Shown: in pieces, positions 7,332 through 12,728 of the stretch
How the letters are laid out: each line of letters begins with the position of its first letter
Position numbering within the stretch: position 1 is the stretch's first letter
From: Gammaproteobacteria bacterium
GTDB taxonomy: Bacteria > Pseudomonadota > Gammaproteobacteria > Pseudomonadales > JAUIKI01
NCBI GenBank assembly: GCA_030430875.1
Contig: JAUIKI010000004.1
Coordinates: 1-17,734, forward strand
DNA length: 17,734 nt
Reading direction: 5' to 3'
Notes under the pieces: generated by a model
What the model was told of the DNA's origin: nothing
Databases searched by the model: none
What the model saw: the letters and a program-made list of their open reading frames with translations, nothing else
Program-made: the position numbers and the translations under genes

Positions 7332-7865
7332 TCAAGTGTTCATCATACTCAGAAGAAAACGAAGGAATACACCCAAGTCCACCGGTACCGCCACAAGTGC
7401 ACCTACTGCGAGTAGGTACCTAATCCGAGAACGGCGCATCGATCTCCCCGAGACTGCAACACGGGCACAGAGAAACCACGAGTAGACCACCCATCCCGTT
7501 AAGAATCCAGGTGTCCAGACGAAGTTCCCCAAAGGAATGCCGTGAATGACAATGTTGGCTGCCCAGACAAGTAGAGCGAGGCTCGAGAAGAAGATGACGA
7601 TAGCCTGAAAGGCAAGGGCTGGACGCTTGATCTTCCGCATGAACAGCCCGCCTATGGAGCTAGCGACTACGAGGCCGGCGAGCGGAAGGCTAAAGGGAAT
7701 AACTGCCCAGACCAACTCCGCATAGCCAGGAGGCGCCGGAACTCTTTCGCTGAGAAGCAGCAACAATACGCCGCCGTGTGTGACTAACACAAGGGCACCA
7801 AGAGCTGCGTTGACCAGAAGGACGATGTCCGGAACTGTCTTGCGGCGCTCGACGGTGGACGTCAT
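7332..7865 (-). CDS. GC-rich multi-pass membrane protein, unknown
   Basis: Unrecognised 177-residue protein with about five hydrophobic segments (roughly 12-38, 50-75, 83-105, 117-137, 150-172) and basic loops (MRKIKR 76-81, RSMRRSRIR 141-149). Its base composition is unlike the rest: I counted 36 G+C in 60 bases at 7681-7740, against an AT-rich surround, with many GCG/GCC/GTC codons, a sign of recent transfer from a GC-rich source. AGGAG lies only two bases before the ATG, which is too close, so the true start or translation mode is uncertain; a tiny seven-codon frame overlaps the start. It begins about 30 bases from the left inverted repeat. I could not define its attC. Confidence 0.7.
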   Translation of the reverse strand: MTSTVERRKTVPDIVLLVNAALGALVLVTHGGVLLLLLSERVPAPPGYAELVWAVIPFSLPLAGLVVASSIGGLFMRKIKRPALAFQAIVIFFSSLALLVWAANIVIHGIPLGNFVWTPGFLTGWVVYSWFLCARVAVSGRSMRRSRIRYLLAVGALVAVPVDLGVFLRFLLSMMNT

Positions 7866-7893
7866 GACTCCTGAGTGCCTCTCATGTCAGCCC

Positions 7894-7924
7894 AACTATA
7901 AATAAACGTCACTTTTGACGTATA
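7894..7924 (-). repeat. 31-bp inverted repeat, left copy (attI/attC-half-like)
   Basis: Matches 8335-8365 in reverse complement at 30 of 31 positions. Read on the minus strand, the repeat ends in ...TTTATTTATAGTT and is followed by GGGC, so the junction GTTGGGC is a perfect GTTRRRY integron core. It contains the palindrome ACGTCA-N4-TGACGT. The next gene on that strand starts 28 bases on. Confidence 0.85.
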
Positions 7925-8334
7925 ACGTGATTTATTTTGACCCATCCTGGAAATCTACCAAAATAACAGTTTGCTAGCAAGAAACCATCAAATTATTGTT
8001 ACTATGATGAGACATAAAACTCTATATGTCTGACTTTATATTCAGATATTCCCTCTATTTTATAACAACTTGCAGACTGTATGCTACATTAAGCCAATTG
8101 ATCTTTACATCAAGTATGATATGCCTAAGTCTATACCATTATGACCTGGTCAAGAATTTTATGACAACCCAGTCAAGCTGTGATTAGTCCCTTGGATACA
8201 CTGATACAATGTGATGATGCCAATGACCAGTGACCATTGACGTATTTTTGTGATTAAATTATATTAAAAAGTGTCGCGTAAGCAATTGTTTATACAAGAT
8301 TAATGCTGGAATTAGTGTTTTGTTGCAGTATTAA
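7925..8334. other. Gene-free core between the inverted repeats
   Basis: These 410 bases hold no convincing open frame on either strand. Visible structure: two partial copies of TATGAC...GTCAAG at 8140-8154 and 8160-8177, twenty bases apart; within the first, TGACC-T-GGTCA is a perfect inverted repeat; and two TGACCA units at 8224-8229 and 8231-8236. No integrase, tRNA or known RNA is seen. Confidence 0.6.
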
Positions 8335-8365
8335 TATACGTCAAAAGTGACGTTTATTTGTAGTT
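8335..8365 (+). repeat. 31-bp inverted repeat, right copy (attI/attC-half-like)
   Basis: Reverse complement of 7894-7924 with one mismatch. On the plus strand it ends in ...TTTATTTGTAGTT and is followed by AGCC, giving GTTAGCC, the same core seen at 6121-6127 in the short attC-like site. The next plus-strand cassette, the toxin-antitoxin pair, starts 73 bases on. Confidence 0.85.
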
Positions 8366-8375
8366 AGCCGTATAG

Positions 8376-8411
8376 TTGTAACTTCGCACTCATGTGATAC
8401 TATAGTGATAC
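8376..8411 (+). promoter_or_regulatory. Probable promoter/operator of the toxin-antitoxin pair
   Basis: A -35 like TTGTAA (8376-8381), 16 bases, then TACTAT (8398-8403) as -10. The -10 is overlapped by a direct repeat GTGATAC-TATA-GTGATAC (8394-8411), units 11 bases apart, one helical turn. Placement over the -10 suits autorepression by the antitoxin, which is the rule for Phd/YefM systems; binding itself is inference. Confidence 0.5.
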
Positions 8412-8438
8412 ATCATTTAATTCTGAATAGGTTTTATT

Positions 8439-8696
8439 ATGAGAGTTGAACTCGTAACCACTCTTAAACGTCAAGCGACTAAAATATTGGCAGATCTCCA
8501 TACTTCCAAAGAACCAGTGTTAATTACTGAGCATGGGCAACCATCCGCTTATTTAGTTGATGTAGATGATTATGAATTTATGCAACAGCGAATGGCTATT
8601 CTTGAAGGCGTAGCACGCGGCGAACAAGCAATCAAAAATGGTAATACATGTTCAAATCAAGATGCAAAAGAGCAAATGAGTAAATGGCTGAAGTAA
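8439..8696 (+). CDS. Type II antitoxin, Phd/YefM family
   Basis: An 85-residue antitoxin that should neutralise the downstream toxin and repress the shared promoter. The N-terminal DNA-binding fold shows the family pattern ...ATKILADLHTSKEPVLITEHGQPSAYLVDVDDYE (about 13-47), with EHGQPSAYLV as the most telling part. The C-terminal tail (60-85) is flexible and charged, where toxin binding normally lies. AGG lies seven bases before the ATG. Its 3' end overlaps the toxin start by 13 bases, so the two are translationally linked. It has its own promoter, as toxin-antitoxin cassettes in integrons commonly do. Such pairs are thought to stabilise cassette arrays. Confidence 0.92.
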   Translation: MRVELVTTLKRQATKILADLHTSKEPVLITEHGQPSAYLVDVDDYEFMQQRMAILEGVARGEQAIKNGNTCSNQDAKEQMSKWLK

Positions 8697-8983
8697 TATG
8701 GACAACACCAGCTCTTGATGATTTAAATGATATAGCCGAATACATTGCTTTAAGTAATATTCCTGCGGCTAAAACGTTGATTCAAAAAGTCTTCGATAAA
8801 ATATCAAGGTTAGAAAACCATCCTGAATCTGGTAAAAGGCCGCAGGAGTTAGTTAGCTTAAATTACCGTGAAGTTAATGTTAACCCTTGTCGTATTTTCT
8901 ATAAAGTAGATAGCGATAAAGTTTATATTTTACATGTCATGCGTCAAAAACAAGATCTACGTAGGTTTCTTTTACAGAGCTAA
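8684..8983 (+). CDS. Type II toxin, RelE/ParE family
   Basis: A 99-residue toxin of the RelE/ParE superfamily. Residues 1-25 give the typical start (VIWTTPALDDLNDIAEYIA); the middle has the SRLENHPESGKRPQEL turn (41-56), and the end has the strands YREVNVNPCRIFYKVDSDKVYILHV with an Arg-rich tail (MRQKQDLRRF). This order of LNDIAEYIA, then HPxxG, then YR...RIFY, fits ParE-like members better than ribosome-cutting RelE, but I cannot decide between gyrase and mRNA as target. It ends four bases before an attC site, so antitoxin plus toxin form one cassette. Confidence 0.92.
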   Translation: MAEVIWTTPALDDLNDIAEYIALSNIPAAKTLIQKVFDKISRLENHPESGKRPQELVSLNYREVNVNPCRIFYKVDSDKVYILHVMRQKQDLRRFLLQS

Positions 8984-8986
8984 ATA

Positions 8987-9087
8987 CGGCTAACAAGCCA
9001 TTGCAAAGGACCGCTAACAGTTTGCTTGGTTCCGCTGCCTACACATTTAGCAAACTTATTATCGGCCTCTGAATGGGGCGTTATGCG
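8987..9087 (+). other. attC recombination site 1
   Basis: R'' core GGCTAACAAG (8988-8997) and R' core GCGTTATGC (9078-9086). The arms GCTAACAAGCCATTGCAAAGG and the complement of the right arm, GCATAACGCCCCATTCAGAGG, pair with a few single-base bulges. An inner stem GTTTGC/GCAAAC closes the structure. About 100 bases. It marks the 3' end of the toxin-antitoxin cassette. Confidence 0.92.
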
Positions 9088-9099
9088 TAAGGGAAGAAT

Positions 9100-9486
9100 G
9101 TGAGTAATTCAGACTTAGGCAAAGATTTCGAGTTATCCTCAGATAACTCTTGCCAACTTTTGAGAATTCGAAAGGATCTAATTCCAAATTACTATATTTT
9201 GGCGTTCCCTAAAACACAGGGAAAACCAAATCCTGAAGAAGTTTCAGATATGTTAACTTTGGGTACTTCTCATGCTCAAAAATTAGCAGAAGAGTTTGTC
9301 GGTGATCCTGAAGCATTTACAGTTCTATATAGTGGATATAGCGCTAGGCGTGAAAAAGGATGGCACGTTCATATTGTTTTGTTAGGTAACAGATGGAAGA
9401 AAGCTTGTCTTTATATGATTCTATCAGGTAAAAATCTTGCTCAGGCATTTGGCTTGCGTAAAGATGATGCGTCAAGGATTAGATAA
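9100..9486 (+). CDS. Cassette protein of unknown function, possibly HIT-like
   Basis: A 128-residue protein I do not firmly recognise. The start is GTG at 9100 with AAGGGAAG just upstream; the ATG two bases earlier is out of frame. The stretch AFTVLYSGYSARREKGWHVHIVLLGNRWKK (72-101) contains His89-Val-His91 followed by hydrophobic residues, which recalls the HxHxHxx motif of histidine-triad hydrolases with the third His missing; this is a weak hint only. No signal peptide or membrane segment. It shares a cassette with the HD-superfamily gene: its TAA overlaps the next ATG by one base (TAATG), and a single attC follows the pair, so the two are probably made together. Confidence 0.7.
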   Translation: MSNSDLGKDFELSSDNSCQLLRIRKDLIPNYYILAFPKTQGKPNPEEVSDMLTLGTSHAQKLAEEFVGDPEAFTVLYSGYSARREKGWHVHIVLLGNRWKKACLYMILSGKNLAQAFGLRKDDASRIR

Positions 9487-10094
9487 TGGATGAAGTAAAG
9501 TGGCTAGATTTAATGGATAGGCTAGAATTCGATTCAAATATTGAAACCTACTCAAAGCTAAAGGCTCACTATTCACAAAAACATCGGCATTATCATAACG
9601 CTCATCATATAGATGCCACATTGAAGTCTTTGGGCCAAGTTAAGCAACTAGCAAATGACTATAATGCATTAGAAATAGCGCTTTGGTTTCATAATGCGAT
9701 CTACAAAATATTTTCATCTAGTAATGAATTAGATAGCGCTAATTGGGCCGCTGATTTTCTAAAGCTAAATAATTCCAATGAAGATTTTATCGAAAATGTG
9801 CATCGCTTAATCATGGCAACACTGCATAATTCAGTTGCGTATGATAATGATGAAAGGCTTATTGTAGATATTGATTTATCAATCCTAGGCTGCAATAGTG
9901 ATCTTTATGAACAATTTGAGAACTGGATACGAAAAGAATATAAGCTTATTCCTAGCTTCATATACAAGAAAAAGCGTAAAGAGATATTAGAAGGATTTCT
10001 AAGTAGAGAAAAGATATTCTCACATGACTATTTCTTTGAAAAGTTTGATGCATCGGCAAGAGAAAATCTAAAAAATGCTATCAATAGTCTATAA
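9486..10094 (+). CDS. HD-superfamily phosphohydrolase-like protein with HN motif
   Basis: A 202-residue protein of the COG4339 type (predicted metal-dependent HD hydrolases). Family marks in order: HRHYHNAHHI (33-42), IALWFHNAIY (64-73), SSNELDSANWAADFL (78-92), IMATLH (109-114) and VDIDLSILG (127-135). The signature WFHD is here WFHN: His69 is kept but the metal-binding Asp is Asn70 (codon AAT). The other histidines and Asp128/Asp130 remain. Activity may therefore be lost or changed. Its start overlaps the stop of the previous gene by one base. It ends just before attC site 2. Substrates of the family are not established. Confidence 0.85.
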   Translation: MDEVKWLDLMDRLEFDSNIETYSKLKAHYSQKHRHYHNAHHIDATLKSLGQVKQLANDYNALEIALWFHNAIYKIFSSSNELDSANWAADFLKLNNSNEDFIENVHRLIMATLHNSVAYDNDERLIVDIDLSILGCNSDLYEQFENWIRKEYKLIPSFIYKKKRKEILEGFLSREKIFSHDYFFEKFDASARENLKNAINSL

Positions 10095-10096
10095 AT

Positions 10097-10195
10097 AGCA
10101 TAACAAGCAGCAGCAATGGAGTGTCAAACCTGTCACTCAAATTGCTGCGCAATTACGCGCCAGTTTTGCCAGCCACTGTGCTGGGCGTTATACGC
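10097..10195 (+). other. attC recombination site 2
   Basis: R'' core GCATAACAAGC (10098-10108) and R' core GCGTTATAC (10185-10193). The left arm ATAACAAGCAGCAGCAATGG pairs with the complement of the right arm, ATAACGCCCAGCACAGTGG, with small bulges. It begins three bases after the HD-like gene stop and ends before the kinase-like gene. Confidence 0.9.
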
Positions 10196-10213
10196 AGAAG
10201 GAAGGTTCGAGTT

Positions 10214-10702
10214 TTGAGTAATGTTTTAATCTTTGGTAATTCAGGTTCTGGTAAATCAACACTTGCAAAGAGTATATACAAATCCCAAGTCCTAGCGCAT
10301 TTAGATTTAGATTCGTTTGCATGGGAAGCAACAACTCCTACTCAAAGAAAAAGTTTGAACGCTTCCAAAAAAGATATTGTTAACTTTATCAAATTGAACG
10401 ATTCTTGGGTTATCGAGGGTTATTATACTGATTTGTTAGAGCTAGCTGAACCATAGTCCAGTGAAATAATATTTATGGATTTACCAATTGAGAGTTGTAT
10501 TTTAAATGCAAAATCTCGATCTTGGGAGCCTTATAAATACAAATCAAAGCAAGCACAAGATGAAAACCTGGATATGTTAATTAATTGGATATCCCAATAT
10601 ACAAAAAGAGATGACACATTTTCAATGAGTGCGTATCAGCGCTTTTATAATAATTACAGCCGTAAAAAACAAATAATCAGCAGTAATACAAAGTGCGTAT
10701 AA
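10214..10702 (+). pseudogene. P-loop kinase-like gene with one in-frame amber codon
   Basis: Starting from the TTG at 10214 (SNVLIFGNSGSGKSTLAK) with GAAGG upstream, the frame shows a Walker A motif GNSGSGKST at residues 8-16, then HLDLDSFAWE and WVIEGYYTDLLELAEP. It meets TAG at codon 81 (10454-10456). The same frame continues without shift: SSEIIFMDLPIESCILNAK, then SWEPYKYKSKQAQDENLDML to the stop at 10700-10702. This order matches small adenylate/shikimate-kinase-like P-loop proteins of about 160-170 residues that carry WEPHKY-type motifs. A single Tyr (TAT/TAC) to TAG change explains it. An amber suppressor or sequencing error would restore a full protein of 162 residues. Confidence 0.8.
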
Positions 10703-10799
10703 CAAGCTGCTTAAAAGGACTAAAACAGTTTGCTCGTTTTTTGAAAAGTACCGCAAAAAATCAAGCCAACCATTTTAGCCTCTTAGCTCAGCGTTAAGT
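10695..10799 (+). other. attC recombination site 3
   Basis: R'' core GTATAACAAGC (10697-10707) overlaps the stop of the kinase-like gene, and R' core GCGTTAAGT lies at 10791-10799. The left arm AACAAGCTGCTTAAAAGGAC pairs with the complement of the right arm, AACGCTGAGCTAAGAGGC, continuing into CTAAAA on both sides. About 105 bases. Confidence 0.9.
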
Positions 10800-10816
10800 A
10801 ATAGGAAAAATAAATA

Positions 10817-10867
10817 ATGAAAACATATAGAACAATTATTCATGGGGCTGTCGTAGATGAGGATTAA
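10817..10867 (+). pseudogene. Start of a next cassette gene, cut by the IS
   Basis: Right after attC 3 there is AGGA, then ATG at 10817 reading MKTYRTIIH; the IS begins at 10844 and adds GAVVDED before a stop. A start this well placed after an attC suggests the first nine codons of another cassette gene whose remainder is missing from the window. Confidence 0.5.
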
Positions 10868-11545
10868 ATATCAGCCCAGTCTTTTAATATTTTCAGTTGC
10901 TGTTTAGGTGTATCATAATTAAATCTGAACTCACATTCTTTCAAGAATAATGGAAAACTGTTTTTGGGGATACCGTTATATTTCCTCAGCATTCGCTTGG
11001 TTTGATTCCAGAAATTCTCTATCCCATTGATATAATTCATTCCTTTTGCAAACTCAGTTGAATGATTAATACGCTCATGGTAAAAATCACTAACATCCAA
11101 TGCATTATAGCTACGATAACTATCCGTATAAACAAGACTGTCTGGTGCTATTTTCTTCGTAATTAAAGGCATTAGCGTCTCTGTTTTCGTCTTACGAACT
11201 ACTTTAGTAAACACCTTACCACCTCGTTTTAACAGACCAAAGACAGGTACTTTACCTGCAGAATATCGACCCCATTTTCCTTTGCGCCTACCACCGAAAT
11301 AACTTTCGTCTACTTCAATCTTCTCACCAAACATTGCTTCACTTTCAACATCTAGTTCATGAGCTAGATGTTCGCGTAATCGTAGAAAAAAGAAAGCGGC
11401 TGTTTTCCGATTAACTCCACACAAGCTTGCAGTGGTTCGAGCCGTTGAGCTCGAGACAAAATGTTCTATTGAACGCTCCTGTTTATAAATGCTTAAGCGA
11501 TTCTTTCTCATCCCCATTGTGATACCTCATTTCTGAGTCAGCCCC
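10844..11545 (-). mobile_element. IS1595-family insertion sequence (IS1016-like)
   Basis: Complete 702-bp element with imperfect terminal inverted repeats: GGGGCTGTCGTAGATGAGG at the inner end and GGGGCTGACTCAGAAATGAGG (reverse complement) at the outer end. One transposase gene fills it. Its two immediate flanks differ (TTATTCAT inside, TTCAATAT outside), so it does not have its own duplication; instead its outer flank matches the flank of the island's left end. This is the arrangement expected for the right arm of a composite transposon. Confidence 0.92.
10864..11517 (-). CDS. IS1595-family (IS1016/ISXO2-like) transposase
   Basis: A 217-residue DDE transposase. A short N-terminal helical region (1-60) has a helix-turn-helix-like stretch around TASLCGVNRKTAAFFFLRLREH. 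The ISXO2-like catalytic domain shows IEVDESYFGGRRKGKWGRY (Asp70), PDSLVYTDSYRSY (Asp132) and NGIENFWNQTKRMLRKYNG (Glu167), i.e. a complete triad. There is no N-terminal zinc ribbon, as in the IS1016 subgroup, unlike the relic at the left end of the island. The frame is intact, so the element could be active. The stop lies about 20 bases from the inner terminal repeat, and the start about 28 bases from the outer one. Confidence 0.94.
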   Translation of the reverse strand: MGMRKNRLSIYKQERSIEHFVSSSTARTTASLCGVNRKTAAFFFLRLREHLAHELDVESEAMFGEKIEVDESYFGGRRKGKWGRYSAGKVPVFGLLKRGGKVFTKVVRKTKTETLMPLITKKIAPDSLVYTDSYRSYNALDVSDFYHERINHSTEFAKGMNYINGIENFWNQTKRMLRKYNGIPKNSFPLFLKECEFRFNYDTPKQQLKILKDWADI

Positions 11546-12519
11546 TTCAATATTTCAGCTACAAATTTGCCACTTAGAAAAGCAGATTCAACTCTGCCTT
11601 CAATACACCAGTCACCACATGCAGCTAATTGATTATCACTGTCTATCAAGGCGTTTTCTCCAGACTGCTTAGTTATGTTTGCATAACGCCATCGATGTAA
11701 ATCAATGTGGTCAGCTTGTCTCGCATCATAATGTATGATGTCAGATAGCTCGTTGAGAAGGTGGTTTTTGATATCATTTGAATTGTCTTCCATGTGTGTG
11801 TCAGCCCATTGGTTATTTGTATGAGCTAACATTGAATAGTCATGTGATCTTCCCGGCTTGGAATTATTGATTGCAATCCAGTTAATGTCTGCATTTTTCA
11901 CTGACGCAGCCTGCCAAGAAATAGGAATGGATTTATTGAATCCCAGCATTAAACTGAAACAACCTTGCATTGATATACGAGAGATTTTTTGCAAGTGGCA
12001 AAAATCATTGGGTAAAATTTCAGTTGCTTGCTCAGCAGGAATGGCAGTAATCACCCAATCATATTGCCCCAGCGATTTTGAATTTTCATCTAACAACGTC
12101 CATTGATGTTGATTAGCAACAATTTTTGTGACGCGAGTTGTTGACTGGATTGATAGATTATTTGCCAGAAACTTACCAATTGAATTCATTTTTGGAAAGC
12201 CAACGTAGTGTGAATAATTTTTATCCCATTGTTTTTTTGCCAGAATTTTGTCTCGATCCATTTCAACAAATCTTGCATTCCATTGAGTAATAATCAATTG
12301 CTCTAATAGTGGAGTCAGAAATTCTTTAAATTCCGGGGTGTATGCAGTGAAATATTGTGCACCATGATCAAATTCAAAAGGATCACCATAGCGCGTTGAT
12401 AATCGTCCTCCAACGCCACGTGATTTTTCAAAAATTTCGACATTGTATAGGGGTGACAGCTCTCTTGCTAGAGTTAAACCAGCAATTCCTGCTCCAATGA
12501 TGGCTATTTTTTTTGGCAT
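11527..12519 (-). CDS. FAD-dependent oxidoreductase, renalase/amine-oxidase-like
   Basis: Predicted soluble flavoprotein of the COG3380 type (NAD/FAD-dependent, renalase-like); substrate unknown. N-terminal FAD-binding Rossmann motif IAIIGAGIAGLTLA (5-18), then EKSRGVGGRLSTR (31-43) and FDHGAQYFTAY (50-60); C-terminal family end WCIEGRVESAFLSGK. Length 330. The final six residues (KGLTQK) are read from the terminal repeat of the adjacent IS. Joining the host DNA across the island gives ...EILNSIA and a stop, an original length of 328, so only the last four residues were replaced by six. The FAD core and the conserved C-terminal region are untouched, so it probably still works. It is divergent from the acyltransferase gene. 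Confidence 0.88.
   Translation of the reverse strand: MPKKIAIIGAGIAGLTLARELSPLYNVEIFEKSRGVGGRLSTRYGDPFEFDHGAQYFTAYTPEFKEFLTPLLEQLIITQWNARFVEMDRDKILAKKQWDKNYSHYVGFPKMNSIGKFLANNLSIQSTTRVTKIVANQHQWTLLDENSKSLGQYDWVITAIPAEQATEILPNDFCHLQKISRISMQGCFSLMLGFNKSIPISWQAASVKNADINWIAINNSKPGRSHDYSMLAHTNNQWADTHMEDNSNDIKNHLLNELSDIIHYDARQADHIDLHRWRYANITKQSGENALIDSDNQLAACGDWCIEGRVESAFLSGKFVAEILKGLTQK
11546..11553. repeat. Target-site duplication, right copy (TTCAATAT)
   Basis: Identical to 5332-5339 and directly next to the CCCC outer end of the IS. It lies inside the 3' end of the FAD oxidoreductase gene. Confidence 0.92.
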
Positions 12520-12728
12520 TAGTTAACAGTATAACCTTTTAATTGAGATGATCGTGTATTGTTAAAGTATGAATATACACTATGTTTTCTGATATGGTTT
12601 GCTGATTTTAGCACTGATTAATTGGTTTTTATGTTAAAATTTTTCATGCTGAGCATTTTTAACAGAGTTTAAGTGCTAGACATTTCAGGTAAGGCTAACT
12701 AATTTTAGATGACAATAAAGGGTGCGTA

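Larger units (their letters stand above)
5340..11545. mobile_element. Composite transposon carrying integron cassettes
   Basis: A 6206-bp island bounded by inward-facing GGGGCTGAC ends (5340-5355 and 11530-11545, 14 of 16 bases matching) and an exact 8-bp duplication. The right end is a complete IS1016-like element, the left end a relic of a related element. Closing the gap restores the reading frame of the host FAD oxidoreductase. The cargo is two sets of gene cassettes with attC sites, facing away from each other, without an integrase. I infer that the right-hand transposase acted on the two outer ends and moved the whole block. No resistance gene is recognised. Confidence 0.85.

Noticed and set aside
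7238..7335. Possible attC after the GC-rich membrane gene
   Set aside because: There is a GAGCGACGA-type loop similar to the 6724-6810 site and a GTCC/GGAC hairpin, but no R''/R' core pair could be aligned on either strand.
7209..7415. Open frame on the plus strand
   Set aside because: It overlaps the 3' end of the GC-rich membrane gene and has no family features or ribosome site; it looks like chance.
7890..8369. One giant attC spanning the whole core
   Set aside because: Core sequences GCCCAAC and GTTAGCC fit, but 480 bases far exceeds usual attC length, and the gene on its left reads the wrong way for an attC on the plus strand. Kept only as an alternative.
10121..10213. Upstream extension of the kinase-like frame
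   Set aside because: It runs through attC 2, so it is not part of the gene; the TTG at 10214 fits the family start.
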